Origin: Bacteroides sp.
GTDB lineage: Bacteria > Bacillota > Clostridia > Lachnospirales > Lachnospiraceae
Length of the DNA: 64,000 nucleotides
Direction: 5' to 3'
NCBI GenBank assembly: GCA_023666705.1
Contig: JAMPBO010000003.1
Span: forward strand, 1 to 64,000
Shown here: positions 45,083-53,573 of the stretch, one piece after another
Numbering within the stretch: the stretch's first letter is position 1
How the letters are laid out: every line of letters starts with the position of its first letter
Program-made: the position numbers and the translations under genes
The notes under the pieces: generated by a model
The model's input: only the letters and a program-made list of their open reading frames with translations
Told to the model about the DNA's origin: nothing
The model's database searches: none

Positions 45083-45154
45083 GCATTATGCATAATGCCA
45101 ATTATATGAAATAACTAAAATGCTAGTTGACTTTGAAAATGATTTGGGTATAAA
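45083..45154 (+). promoter_or_regulatory. Palindrome and promoter before the 693-residue protein
   Basis: A perfect 16-base palindrome GCATTATGCATAATGC (45083-45098), with half of it repeated just upstream (45076-45082), lies before TTGACT (45127-45132), 16 bases, TATAAA (45149-45154). The palindrome could be an operator for a dimeric regulator. Confidence 0.55.
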
Positions 45155-45172
45155 ATAAAGGAGGTGAATTAT

Positions 45173-45187
45173 ATGATAAGGGGGTAA
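45173..45187 (+). other. Four-codon leader ORF with near-perfect ribosome binding site
   Basis: ATG ATA AGG GGG TAA. AAGGAGGTGA, the best Shine-Dalgarno in the window, ends 5 bases before this ATG and not before the main gene at 45195, which begins 7 bases after the stop. The ribosome may load here and reinitiate; alternatively the site serves the main start at a long distance. Translation not proven. Confidence 0.45.
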
Positions 45188-45194
45188 GTGACCT

Positions 45195-47276
45195 ATGGCA
45201 TTACCGGCAAACATTACAACCGGCTCTGACAACAACGTATTGTCAATAGCAGCTTCCAATAACAAAGGACTGTTGATTCGGTTTTTGAATGAGCAGGTTG
45301 AAGATGGTTTTTACGCATTGGTTATTGATTATTTAAAGGACAGCAATTTCGATTTATCAAATATGATGGTCGATGAGGACGTCAAGGCTCAGTGCACAAA
45401 GCTGTATGAGTTAGGAGAGTTCGTCGACCAGAATATCAAAGCAACAGGCAGGTACGAGATAGAGGAATGGATTGAACCATTGTTCCGTTTTGTATACGGT
45501 GATATTTCACCATCAGACATTGACGCACCTATCAGTACAACAGGTCTGTATCGTTACAGTATTTGGCTTATATATTTATATCAGAGAGAAGCTTTTACGG
45601 ACGCCATGAGGCTGATTGGTGACAGGATAGCACCATTGCTTATCAATGTAAGCTATCAAATTCTTGAGGATGATGACAGACCGAAAAATTATGACAAGGC
45701 TGTCATGGGATATCTGGATCTCATCAATGTAATCATGGAGATGGGGATTCCTGCTGAGGGACCAAACGCTGATGCTTACATGAACAATCTTGAAGTATTG
45801 TTTGATTATGTAGTTGAGGATCCGCATGTTGGAAATGACTACAAGATACAGTTCAGTATCGGATTATTTAATACCTACATAAACAATAAGGATTACAATA
45901 AAGCATTTGAATTTTATGGATTGAATGCGGAGTATATCCCGATTGATAACATGGCGGTTTATGAGAGCTTTAAAGAACTTATTAGGAATACAAATTCACC
46001 ACAGAATACTACTGTTTTGAGCAGAAGTGTAATAAACGCAATATCAAAGCAGGAAATATACAACAAGAGAATCGATACGTTGATAGGCGAGGTTTCATCG
46101 TTTGTAAAGAAGGTGTACCAGTATGTTGAAAACGAGCCGAATATGAAGAAAAATCTTCAAATTCTGGGTGCGGGTGCATCCCTGAAGGACAAGGCAAACA
46201 TTTTTGAGGGACTGTATGAGTACAATCTTGTATTTTATGAGTGTGGTATCAAGGAGCTTGTCAATCAGGATATCAGCAACCGCTCATGGGAAGAAAAGTA
46301 TGAGGTGCTTGAGCTTCTTTATACAACGCTGAACGTTATATTTGACGGCTACAACGTATATGAAATTTCAAATAAGATAGAGCATCAGTATGTTGAGCTT
46401 ACATGGATTGGAAATTATGTAAATGCCAACCCTACACTTCTGAAGTTATTCTTCAGTGTCAAGGAGAAGATTAAGGCATTTAAGGTTAGAAAGAATTCCA
46501 TACTTGAAAAGTCAAAGACAAACTACGAGATAAAGAAACTGATTGATGACAGACAGAAAGCACTTGTGTTTATGTCTGCCGAGGATATGATTGTAAATGG
46601 TCTTAACAGCGGCAGAGTGAACATCATCAATAACAATTACGATCCAAAGAGGGCAGAAAGATACCTGATTAAGACATATGCAGATATTCAGGTTCCTGCA
46701 AAGTATAAGAAGGCAGAAGTTCAAACAGGTGGAAAGCTTTTTGGAAAGAACTCAGCACCTGCCATGGATGCCGACCTTAAGAGACTGCTTTCCGACACGA
46801 AGATTGAGGAAATGCTTCTTAAGTCAGAGTGGCTTTGGCATCAGTATGAGGATAAGGGTGCTGACGCACAAACTCCGGAGGAGAGCACATACAGTGCCGT
46901 GTGCCTGATTAAGGTTGTTGAAAAGCTCCTTGATAAGAAGGCAGGTACCCAAAGAACTGAGTCGGCTCCAAATAAGAAAGTTATTATTACAAAGACAGGC
47001 AAGGTTATTGAGCTTTCAGATGAGGGAAGTCAGGCTCCTGTGTCAAACACAATAGCATCACCTTCCATTATTGAGAGCATTGAAAATATTATTGTTGCTC
47101 TTAAGAATAAGTCGGATGAAAATGTTGCATATGTAAAGTCATATGTAAATGACTGGCTTGAAATGATAGTTGGAGTAAAACTTGACAAAAGCACGATGCT
47201 CTCGTTGTTCGAGGCTGAGGAGCTTAGAACAAAGACCCTTCAGGTTATCAAAAAGCTGAGAGCAGACCTATTATAA
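45195..47276 (+). CDS. Large cytosolic protein of unknown function
   Basis: 693 residues, family not recognised. No signal peptide or membrane segment; long helical stretches with few cysteines, which suggests an alpha-helical repeat or scaffold. Residues near 485-500 contain VNIINNNYDPKR. A disordered, Lys/Glu/Ser-rich linker (about 585-625, VIITKTGKVIELSDEG) precedes a C-terminal helical segment (IIESIENIIVALKNKSDENV). The gene has a good promoter, an unusual leader with a very strong Shine-Dalgarno, and its own terminator, so it is probably well expressed. Confidence 0.75.
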   Translation: MALPANITTGSDNNVLSIAASNNKGLLIRFLNEQVEDGFYALVIDYLKDSNFDLSNMMVDEDVKAQCTKLYELGEFVDQNIKATGRYEIEEWIEPLFRFVYGDISPSDIDAPISTTGLYRYSIWLIYLYQREAFTDAMRLIGDRIAPLLINVSYQILEDDDRPKNYDKAVMGYLDLINVIMEMGIPAEGPNADAYMNNLEVLFDYVVEDPHVGNDYKIQFSIGLFNTYINNKDYNKAFEFYGLNAEYIPIDNMAVYESFKELIRNTNSPQNTTVLSRSVINAISKQEIYNKRIDTLIGEVSSFVKKVYQYVENEPNMKKNLQILGAGASLKDKANIFEGLYEYNLVFYECGIKELVNQDISNRSWEEKYEVLELLYTTLNVIFDGYNVYEISNKIEHQYVELTWIGNYVNANPTLLKLFFSVKEKIKAFKVRKNSILEKSKTNYEIKKLIDDRQKALVFMSAEDMIVNGLNSGRVNIINNNYDPKRAERYLIKTYADIQVPAKYKKAEVQTGGKLFGKNSAPAMDADLKRLLSDTKIEEMLLKSEWLWHQYEDKGADAQTPEESTYSAVCLIKVVEKLLDKKAGTQRTESAPNKKVIITKTGKVIELSDEGSQAPVSNTIASPSIIESIENIIVALKNKSDENVAYVKSYVNDWLEMIVGVKLDKSTMLSLFEAEELRTKTLQVIKKLRADLL

Positions 47277-47308
47277 AATAGACACACAAAAAAACCTTTA
47301 TCATAATT

Positions 47309-47340
47309 GGAGGTATCTTTGAAAGATGCCTCCTTTCTTT
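47309..47340 (+). terminator. Intrinsic terminator after the 693-residue protein
   Basis: GGAGGTATCTTT (47309-47320) pairs with AAGATGCCTCC (47323-47333), one G-T pair, followed by TTTCTTT. Confidence 0.8.
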
Positions 47341-47387
47341 GTATTATAGGAAATTAACAAAACGGTGAATCAGGTGGTGAGGCAAGG

Positions 47388-49220
47388 ATGGAAGAAACAT
47401 CTAATTTTGATATTGAGGAAGAATTGAAAAAGCTTCCAAATTCTCCAGGGGTATATCTTATGCATGACAGCCGGGATGAAATACTGTACGTGGGTAAAGC
47501 CGTTAATCTTCACAACAGGGTACGGCAGTATTTCAGAAATGGACATGGACATAACAATTCGCCTAAAATTACAAAAATGGTAGATCAGATTGCTTACTTT
47601 GAGTACATTATTACATCCTCGGAGGTTGAGGCTCTGATATTGGAGTGTAACCTGATTAAGGAGCACAGACCAAAATACAATACAATGATGACGGATGATA
47701 AGGGGTATCCTTATATACGGCTGACGGTTGAAGAAGCGTATCCGCGGCTTCTTTACAGTCATACAATGAAACGGGACAAATCAAAATATTTTGGACCATT
47801 TACGAGTGGAAAGGCGGTTAAGGACACAATAGAACTTTTGAACAAGGTTTACAATTTGAGAACCTGCAATAAAAGACTGCCGCAGGAAATCGGAAAGGAC
47901 AGACCGTGTCTTTATTATCAGATTGGACAGTGTAAGGCACCGTGCAACAATTATATATCCTCTGAAGAATATAAAAAACAGGTGGATGGTGTGATATCGT
48001 TTTTAAATGGCAATCATAAGGATATTGTAAATAAAATAAATGCTGATATGAAGGAATATGCGGAACAGCTTGAGTTTGAAAAGGCTGCCGAGTGCCGTGA
48101 TTTACTGGAAAGCATCAAATTTATAGCGGATAAACAAAAGGTGAACTCGCTTGGCGGGGATGACAGGGACATTATTGCTTATGCTGCAGGAGAAAAGGAT
48201 ATTGTCGTGACGATATTTTTCGTGCGTGATGGTAAGCTTCTTGGCAGGGAAAATCACCATATGAATGGAGGCTCTGAGGATGCACCGGGAGAAATACTGG
48301 CAGCATTTATAAAACAATTTTACCTTGGGACACCGTATCTTCCAAAGGAGATTGTTGTGCAGGATGAGATAGAGGATGCTGCTTTAATAGAGGAATTTTT
48401 GACAAAGAAAAAGGGCAGCAATGTAAAAATAAATGTTCCGAAAAAAGGCGATAAGAGCAAAATGGTTTCTCTCGCAAAGGATAATGCGGCACTTGTCTTA
48501 AATCAGGATATGGAGCGGATAAAGAGGCAGGAAAAGCGTACTGTAGGTGCAGCAAGAGAAATAGCGGATGCACTCGGTATTTCATCTGCGGACAGGATGG
48601 AGGCGTTTGATATTTCCAATATATCAGGTACGTTGTCTGTAGCATCCATGGTCGTATTTGAAAAAGGAATGCCGAAGAGAAACGGGTACAGAAAATTCAG
48701 GCTGAGAACTGTCACGGGACCTGATGACTATGCATCCATGAAGGAGGTGCTTAGCAGGAGATTTACGGATGAAAAGCTCGATGTGCTTCCGGATGTCATT
48801 ATGATGGATGGAGGAAAGGGACAGGTAAATATAGCACTTATGGTGCTTGACAGCTTAGGTCTTGACATACCTGTCTGCGGTATGGTAAAGGATGATAAGC
48901 ATAGGACGAGGGCACTTTACTACAACAATGAGGAAATTCAATTTCCAAGAGGCAGTCAGGCGATGCTTATGGTTACGTCGCTTCAGGATGAGGCACACAG
49001 ATTTGCCATTGAATATCACAGACAACTGAGAAGCAAAAATCAGGTCAAATCTGTTTTGGATGATATCCCGGGGGTCGGTGATGCCAGAAGAAAACAGTTG
49101 ATGAAGCATTTTAAGGATGTGGAAAACATCAAAAAAGCATCGGCTGATGAGCTTGCTGCACTTTCGGGCATACCGGAACGTGTGGCAAAAACCATATATA
49201 ATTTTTTCCATCCGCAGTAA
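47388..49220 (+). CDS. uvrC: Excinuclease ABC subunit C
   Basis: 610 residues. Makes both incisions in nucleotide excision repair within the UvrABC system. GIY-YIG nuclease domain at the N-terminus (about 15-95; SPGVYLMHD, ILYVGKAVNLHNRVRQYF), a Cys-rich part (PCLYYQIGQCKAPC), the UVR motif (about 210-240), the RNase H-like endonuclease domain (ISNISGT, PDVIMMDGGKGQVN, HRFAIEYHR) and tandem HhH motifs at the C-terminus (LDDIPGVGDARRKQLMKHF). Length is normal. Confidence 0.97.
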   Translation: MEETSNFDIEEELKKLPNSPGVYLMHDSRDEILYVGKAVNLHNRVRQYFRNGHGHNNSPKITKMVDQIAYFEYIITSSEVEALILECNLIKEHRPKYNTMMTDDKGYPYIRLTVEEAYPRLLYSHTMKRDKSKYFGPFTSGKAVKDTIELLNKVYNLRTCNKRLPQEIGKDRPCLYYQIGQCKAPCNNYISSEEYKKQVDGVISFLNGNHKDIVNKINADMKEYAEQLEFEKAAECRDLLESIKFIADKQKVNSLGGDDRDIIAYAAGEKDIVVTIFFVRDGKLLGRENHHMNGGSEDAPGEILAAFIKQFYLGTPYLPKEIVVQDEIEDAALIEEFLTKKKGSNVKINVPKKGDKSKMVSLAKDNAALVLNQDMERIKRQEKRTVGAAREIADALGISSADRMEAFDISNISGTLSVASMVVFEKGMPKRNGYRKFRLRTVTGPDDYASMKEVLSRRFTDEKLDVLPDVIMMDGGKGQVNIALMVLDSLGLDIPVCGMVKDDKHRTRALYYNNEEIQFPRGSQAMLMVTSLQDEAHRFAIEYHRQLRSKNQVKSVLDDIPGVGDARRKQLMKHFKDVENIKKASADELAALSGIPERVAKTIYNFFHPQ

Positions 49221-49287
49221 ATAAATGTAGCCTGAAACTATATGTCAGCATGAATTGGTATAGATTAGATAAAGCGAGGTACACCAT

Positions 49288-49800
49288 ATGTTTAGAATTT
49301 TTTATCCGACGGAATATTATGACTCAACCTATTCCATTGATTTTGGGAAATATTACAGAAAAGGGTATCGGGCAGTTATATTTGATATCGACAATACGCT
49401 TGTGGAGCATGATGCACCTTTGGATGAGCGGGCGGAACGACTGATACGGAAGCTTATGAAGCTTGGATATTCCGTATGCTTTTTGTCCAATAATGATGAG
49501 GAGCGTGTTGCCAAATTCAACAGGGAGCTTGGGGCATATTACATTTATAAAGCGGGAAAGCCACTTCCGTCAGGTTACCGTGAGGCAATGAAAAAAATGG
49601 GTACGGATGAAGGAAACACCCTGTTTGTGGGTGACCAGTTATTTACCGACATATGGGGTGCAAATAATGCGAAGCTTCACAGTATTTTGGTAAAGCCCAT
49701 AGCAAAACACGAGGAAATACAAATCATATTAAAGCGTATCCCTGAAAAGCTGGTTCTGTTCTTTTATTTAAAAAAACACAAAATCAAAGGCAGAAAATAA
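49288..49800 (+). CDS. YqeG family HAD-type phosphatase
   Basis: 170 residues. HAD superfamily class IIIA: motif I VIFDIDNTLVEHD (nucleophile Asp), motif II FLSNN, Lys in KAGKPLP, and motif III FVGDQLFTDIWGAN. This matches YqeG-type phosphatases, which in some bacteria act on phosphatidylglycerophosphate; the substrate here is not determined. The start ATG 49288 has GCGAGG upstream. It ends in a shared terminator with the porB gene facing it. Confidence 0.92.
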   Translation: MFRIFYPTEYYDSTYSIDFGKYYRKGYRAVIFDIDNTLVEHDAPLDERAERLIRKLMKLGYSVCFLSNNDEERVAKFNRELGAYYIYKAGKPLPSGYREAMKKMGTDEGNTLFVGDQLFTDIWGANNAKLHSILVKPIAKHEEIQIILKRIPEKLVLFFYLKKHKIKGRK

Positions 49801-49824
49801 AGGGGCTGTGACAGCCCCTTTATT
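49798..49824. terminator. Bidirectional terminator between YqeG and porB genes
   Basis: AAAGGGGCTG (49799-49808) pairs with CAGCCCCTTT (49812-49821), loop TGA, with T-rich sequence following on the plus strand and A/T flanks on both sides. Confidence 0.85.
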
Positions 49825-49826
49825 AT

Positions 49827-50759
49827 TTACCGTGAGCACTTAAATAAAAGATCTTCCCAGCGGCGGTCAACCTCCTCCTGATATTGAACAAGAAGCTGTT
49901 CATTTTCAGGCTTAAACAGGTGCTTGAAACGTCCCTGTGTTTTGAGGAAATCCTCAATCGGAAGCTTTTTCTTTGGCTCATAGTTTAATATCCACTTGCC
50001 ATCAACAACCTCAAACAAAGGCCAGTAGCAGGTTTCAACTGCAAGCTTACATATATTCATGATATCAGGTGTATCGTATCTCCAGCCTCTAGGACACGGA
50101 GCCATAACATTTAAGAAGGCAGCCCCTGGAGTATAGATAGCCTTTTCTGATTTTTCGTACAAATCCTTCATGGTTCCGATCAGGGTTGACTGTGCAACAT
50201 ACGGAATGTTGTGGTTTGCGATTATTGCAGCCAGATCCTTACGGTTTTGCATTTTACCGTTGGAGTGTGAGCCGACAGGCGTTGTTGTCGTGTCTGCATA
50301 CATAGGGGTTGCAGAGGAACGCTGTATGCCTGTGTTCATGTATGCACCGTTATCGTAGCATACGTAAACCAAATCGTGGTTTCGCTCCATGGCTCCTGAA
50401 AGTGACTGAAGCCCTATATCGTAAGTTCCGCCGTCGCCGCCAAAGGTGATAAATTTATAATTTTCGGATAATCTGCCTCTTTTCTTCAAGGCATGATATG
50501 CAGTTTCAACACCTGAGAGCGTAGCGCCTGCATTTTCAAAGGTGTTGTGTATATAGCTGTCCTCCCATGCAGTGTACGGATACATAAAGGAAGATACCTC
50601 AAGGCATCCTGTAGCATTGCCTATTACAGCCTTGTCCTCAGGCTTTAAGGCACGAAGAACTGTTCTTACGGCAATCGTGGCACCACAGCCGGCACACATT
50701 CTATGCCCCGGAGCAAGTCGTTCCGGTTTATTCATTACTTCTTTAAAATTAAAAGCCAT
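49827..50759 (-). CDS. porB: 2-oxoacid:ferredoxin oxidoreductase, beta (TPP) subunit
   Basis: 310 residues. Thiamine-diphosphate-binding subunit of the four-subunit pyruvate (or related 2-oxoacid) ferredoxin oxidoreductase. Visible: RMCAGCGATIAVR (Cys of the subunit's cluster), GNATGCLEVS, and the TPP/Mg signature GGDGGTYDIGLQSLSGAMERN with YDNGAYMNTG, plus APCPRGW. Last gene of the minus-strand order gamma-delta-alpha-beta; GGAGG lies before the ATG. Together with ferredoxin it makes acetyl-CoA and reduced ferredoxin for H2 formation. Pyruvate specificity is inferred. Confidence 0.93.
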   Translation of the reverse strand: MAFNFKEVMNKPERLAPGHRMCAGCGATIAVRTVLRALKPEDKAVIGNATGCLEVSSFMYPYTAWEDSYIHNTFENAGATLSGVETAYHALKKRGRLSENYKFITFGGDGGTYDIGLQSLSGAMERNHDLVYVCYDNGAYMNTGIQRSSATPMYADTTTTPVGSHSNGKMQNRKDLAAIIANHNIPYVAQSTLIGTMKDLYEKSEKAIYTPGAAFLNVMAPCPRGWRYDTPDIMNICKLAVETCYWPLFEVVDGKWILNYEPKKKLPIEDFLKTQGRFKHLFKPENEQLLVQYQEEVDRRWEDLLFKCSR

Positions 50760-50774
50760 ATCCTTTTCCTCCGT

Positions 50775-51956
50775 TTACTTTCTAAGACCGATATATTTGA
50801 AATTCTCAATGTCAGCAGTGCCCGAAACATAATTTATAAGATCCTGATATACTGCCTTTGCTTCGCTTACGGTGTAATCGCGTCCGCCGATTCCATAAAA
50901 ATAATTTACGGCAATGGACGTTGCCTTAAAATCAAATAATGCAGCCTTAAGCTCTGAGCCAATTGGACCTCCGCATGCGGAAAAGCTTTCAGCCCTGTCC
51001 ATAATTGCGATTGCTTTCACGTGTTTTAACGCATTTACAATTGCTTCGGCAGGAAATGGTCGGAATACCCTTATTTTGAGTAAGCCTGCCTTGATTCCTT
51101 CCTCCCTTAGCTCATCAATGGCATCCTTTGTCGTGCCTGCTGCTGAACCAATCATCACGATGGCGTATTCTGCGTCCTCAAGCTTATACTCCTCAAAAAA
51201 TCCATATTTTCTTCCTGATATCTTTTCAAATTCTTTTGCAACCTCAAGAATGACCTTTTTTGCATTTTCCATGGCAAGACGCTGGTTCATTTTCGTTTCC
51301 ATGTAGAACGGAGAGTTCGCATAAGGACCTACAGCCATTGGCATATTCGGATTTAAAAGATAATTTTCAGGCTTGTATTCGCCCACAAAGTCTTTTACCT
51401 TATCATCCTCAATCAGCTCTATATTTTCAACTGCATGGCTTGTGATAAAACCGTCCTGACATGCCATCAGGGGAAGTCTTACGTCAGGGTGCTCTGCAAT
51501 TCGGAAGGATTGGATAAAGTTGTCATACGCTTCCTGATTGTTTTCCGCATAAATCTGAATCCATCCGGAATCTCTTGCACCCATACTGTCTGAGTGGTCA
51601 CAGTTAATATTGATAGGACCCGTAAGCGTTCTGTTCACTAAAGCAAGCACAACGGGAAGCCTGTCGGAGGCAGCTACGTAAAGCAACTCCCACATATATG
51701 CAAGACCGCAGGAGGACGTGGCAGTAAGTGCTCTTGCACCTGCAGCATTTGCACCCATGGTTGCACTCATGGAGCTGTGCTCAGACTCCACGGGTATAAA
51801 TTCAGTATCTATTTCACCATTTGCAATAAATGTGGATACCATCTGTGGTATTTCGGTTGAAGGGGTGATAGGAAATGCAGGCATTACATCAGGGTTAATC
51901 TGTTTTATGGCGTAAGCCACGGCTTCATTTCCTGACATTCTTTCGCGGATTGACAT
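50775..51956 (-). CDS. porA: 2-oxoacid:ferredoxin oxidoreductase, alpha subunit
   Basis: 393 residues. Pyrimidine/transketolase-like subunit with GNEAVAYAIKQINPDVMPAFPITPSTEIPQ, ESEHSSMSATMGANAAGARALTATSS, RTLTGPININCDHSDSM, and the C-terminal transketolase_C part (GLLKIRVFRPFP, IAIMDRAES). Sits between delta (2 bases) and beta (16 bases), so all four subunits are one operon. Confidence 0.93.
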   Translation of the reverse strand: MSIRERMSGNEAVAYAIKQINPDVMPAFPITPSTEIPQMVSTFIANGEIDTEFIPVESEHSSMSATMGANAAGARALTATSSCGLAYMWELLYVAASDRLPVVLALVNRTLTGPININCDHSDSMGARDSGWIQIYAENNQEAYDNFIQSFRIAEHPDVRLPLMACQDGFITSHAVENIELIEDDKVKDFVGEYKPENYLLNPNMPMAVGPYANSPFYMETKMNQRLAMENAKKVILEVAKEFEKISGRKYGFFEEYKLEDAEYAIVMIGSAAGTTKDAIDELREEGIKAGLLKIRVFRPFPAEAIVNALKHVKAIAIMDRAESFSACGGPIGSELKAALFDFKATSIAVNYFYGIGGRDYTVSEAKAVYQDLINYVSGTADIENFKYIGLRK

Positions 51957-51957
51957 A

Positions 51958-52266
51958 TTACATACCCTCCTTCATCGTTATTGCACCAAAGCTGCAGACC
52001 TTTTCGCATATTCCGCAGCCCTTGCAGTGGTCATAATCAAAATCCTCACGTCTTCCGTCTGATACGGGTATCGAGCTGTCCGGGCATACAGGAGTGCACA
52101 AAAGACAGTGGGTACACTTGTCCCAATCGATAACAGGGGTCTGGGTACGCCATTCACCCGTGTTAAATCTGCGGGAACCACCACCGCCGTAAATCTGGTT
52201 TCCCGGCGTAATGTCATAATAAGGACTTTGTTCATTTATCTTTGTTATATCTGTTGCCTTTGACAT
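51958..52266 (-). CDS. porD: 2-oxoacid:ferredoxin oxidoreductase, delta (ferredoxin-like) subunit
   Basis: 102 residues. Two 4Fe-4S clusters in the C-terminal half: CTHCLLCTPVCPD and CKGCGICEKVCSFGAI. Transfers electrons from the TPP site to external ferredoxin. The ATG overlaps the stop of the gamma-subunit gene by one base (TAATG), showing tight coupling. Confidence 0.95.
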   Translation of the reverse strand: MSKATDITKINEQSPYYDITPGNQIYGGGGSRRFNTGEWRTQTPVIDWDKCTHCLLCTPVCPDSSIPVSDGRREDFDYDHCKGCGICEKVCSFGAITMKEGM

Positions 52267-52838
52267 TATTTCACCTCCTGAAATGCCATTTTCAGGGCAT
52301 TCATGTTGCCCTCGATAACTTCCGGCTTTTTAGCAAATTTATGTTGATAGGATGCTTCCATGTGTGAAAGGAAAACGTCTTTGTCCATAATATCAGCGAC
52401 CTTTACGATGGCAGCAAGCATCGGTGAATTTGGGAAATATTTTCCGAGCGTTGCCATGGAAACCTTGTGGGCGTCAATGATGTAGATACTGCCCTCGTAG
52501 CCCTTTAACAAAGGAATGATTTCTTCTTTGGATTTTGTTGTGTTTATGATAATACCGCCGTCTTTCTTAAGACCGTTTGTAACATCAACGGAGTGCAGAA
52601 GCGTTTCATCAACAACAACTACATAATCAGGCTCATAAATGTTTGAATGTACACGTATGGCGGAGTCGCCTATTCTGTTATATGCCGTTATCGGTGCACC
52701 CATCCGCTCAGGTCCGTATTCAGGGAAGCCCTGAACGTGCATGCCTGTGGAAAAAGCAACATCAGCTAACAGGAGTGCTGCTGTCTTGGCACCCTGTCCG
52801 CCACGGCCATGCCATCTGATTTCAATATTTTTCTTCAT
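52266..52838 (-). CDS. porC: 2-oxoacid:ferredoxin oxidoreductase, gamma subunit
   Basis: 190 residues. N-terminal RWHGRGGQGAKTAALLLADVAF and FPEYGPERMGAPITAYNRI are hallmarks of the gamma domain of PFOR-type enzymes. First gene of the operon, with GGGAGTAG before its ATG and an upstream leader of about 100 bases to the predicted promoter. Confidence 0.93.
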   Translation of the reverse strand: MKKNIEIRWHGRGGQGAKTAALLLADVAFSTGMHVQGFPEYGPERMGAPITAYNRIGDSAIRVHSNIYEPDYVVVVDETLLHSVDVTNGLKKDGGIIINTTKSKEEIIPLLKGYEGSIYIIDAHKVSMATLGKYFPNSPMLAAIVKVADIMDKDVFLSHMEASYQHKFAKKPEVIEGNMNALKMAFQEVK

Positions 52839-52944
52839 AAATACTACTCCCTCTCTTTGAACGTCAGTCCATTACCTGGCAGTTTCCAGTAAAACCCAAA
52901 TTTGCTTACAGAAAATGGCTGAATGTTACATAAAAACCTAAACT

Positions 52945-52972
52945 ATTATATCATTCCGACAAAAAAAGTAAA
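52945..52972 (-). promoter_or_regulatory. Promoter of the porCDAB operon
   Basis: On the minus strand TTTACT (52967-52972), 16 bases, TGATATAAT (-10 complement of 52945-52950), an extended -10. Divergent from the promoter at 53011, which drives the zinc-ribbon genes. Confidence 0.6.
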
Positions 52973-53010
52973 TACCATCAAACAAAAAAACACTTATTTG
53001 TACATATTTC

Positions 53011-53039
53011 TTGAATATGTTTTTTGAAGTTGGTATAAT
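53011..53039 (+). promoter_or_regulatory. Promoter of the zinc-ribbon membrane gene pair
   Basis: TTGAAT (53011-53016), 17 bases, TATAAT (53034-53039); the ATG at 53097 is about 50 bases after the predicted start. Confidence 0.7.
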
Positions 53040-53096
53040 GATATGGACTTTGTACTTTACATGAGATACCAGCATGAGAAATAATGGGAGTTAGAT

Positions 53097-53573
53097 ATGA
53101 GCAAGAAATGTTGTGGAAAAATTTATCCGGATGATGCGGAAATTTGTGATATATGTGGACTGCCGATTGAACAGACATCAGATGATGCGGATGAGGACGT
53201 TTTTCTTATGATGATGGAGCAGGAGGCACAGACAGACGGGGAAGTCCTGCCTGACGAGGAAGAAGACGGGGAAGCGTCAGACGGTGAAAAAACAGTTGAT
53301 GGAAAAAACGACAAAGCTTCCAAGGGATTTAAGGCGGCAGGAATTGCGTTTTTAAGTCTTGCCGTGATTGGCTTTGTCTTAGTTGGAGTGTGCATATATT
53401 TTATGGTTATTTCACCGTATTATGACAAGAACGATACACGCTTTGATTTGAATTATCCTGAGCTTGCATCAAACGCTGACGCAGACAAAATAAGGGAATC
53501 ACTGGATATGATGGCTACACCGTCAGATGCGACAATTTCGGATGCTGCTCCGGAAGACCAGGAGGTGGAATAA
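53097..53573 (+). CDS. Zinc-ribbon membrane protein
   Basis: 158 residues. A short N-terminal zinc ribbon (CCGKIYPDDAEICDICGLP), a long acidic linker rich in Glu and Asp (about 27-78), one membrane helix (about 83-105), and a short acidic outer tail. Zinc-ribbon-TM proteins of this type are common in Lachnospiraceae and not characterised. The stop overlaps the next ATG by one base (TAATG). Confidence 0.8.
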   Translation: MSKKCCGKIYPDDAEICDICGLPIEQTSDDADEDVFLMMMEQEAQTDGEVLPDEEEDGEASDGEKTVDGKNDKASKGFKAAGIAFLSLAVIGFVLVGVCIYFMVISPYYDKNDTRFDLNYPELASNADADKIRESLDMMATPSDATISDAAPEDQEVE

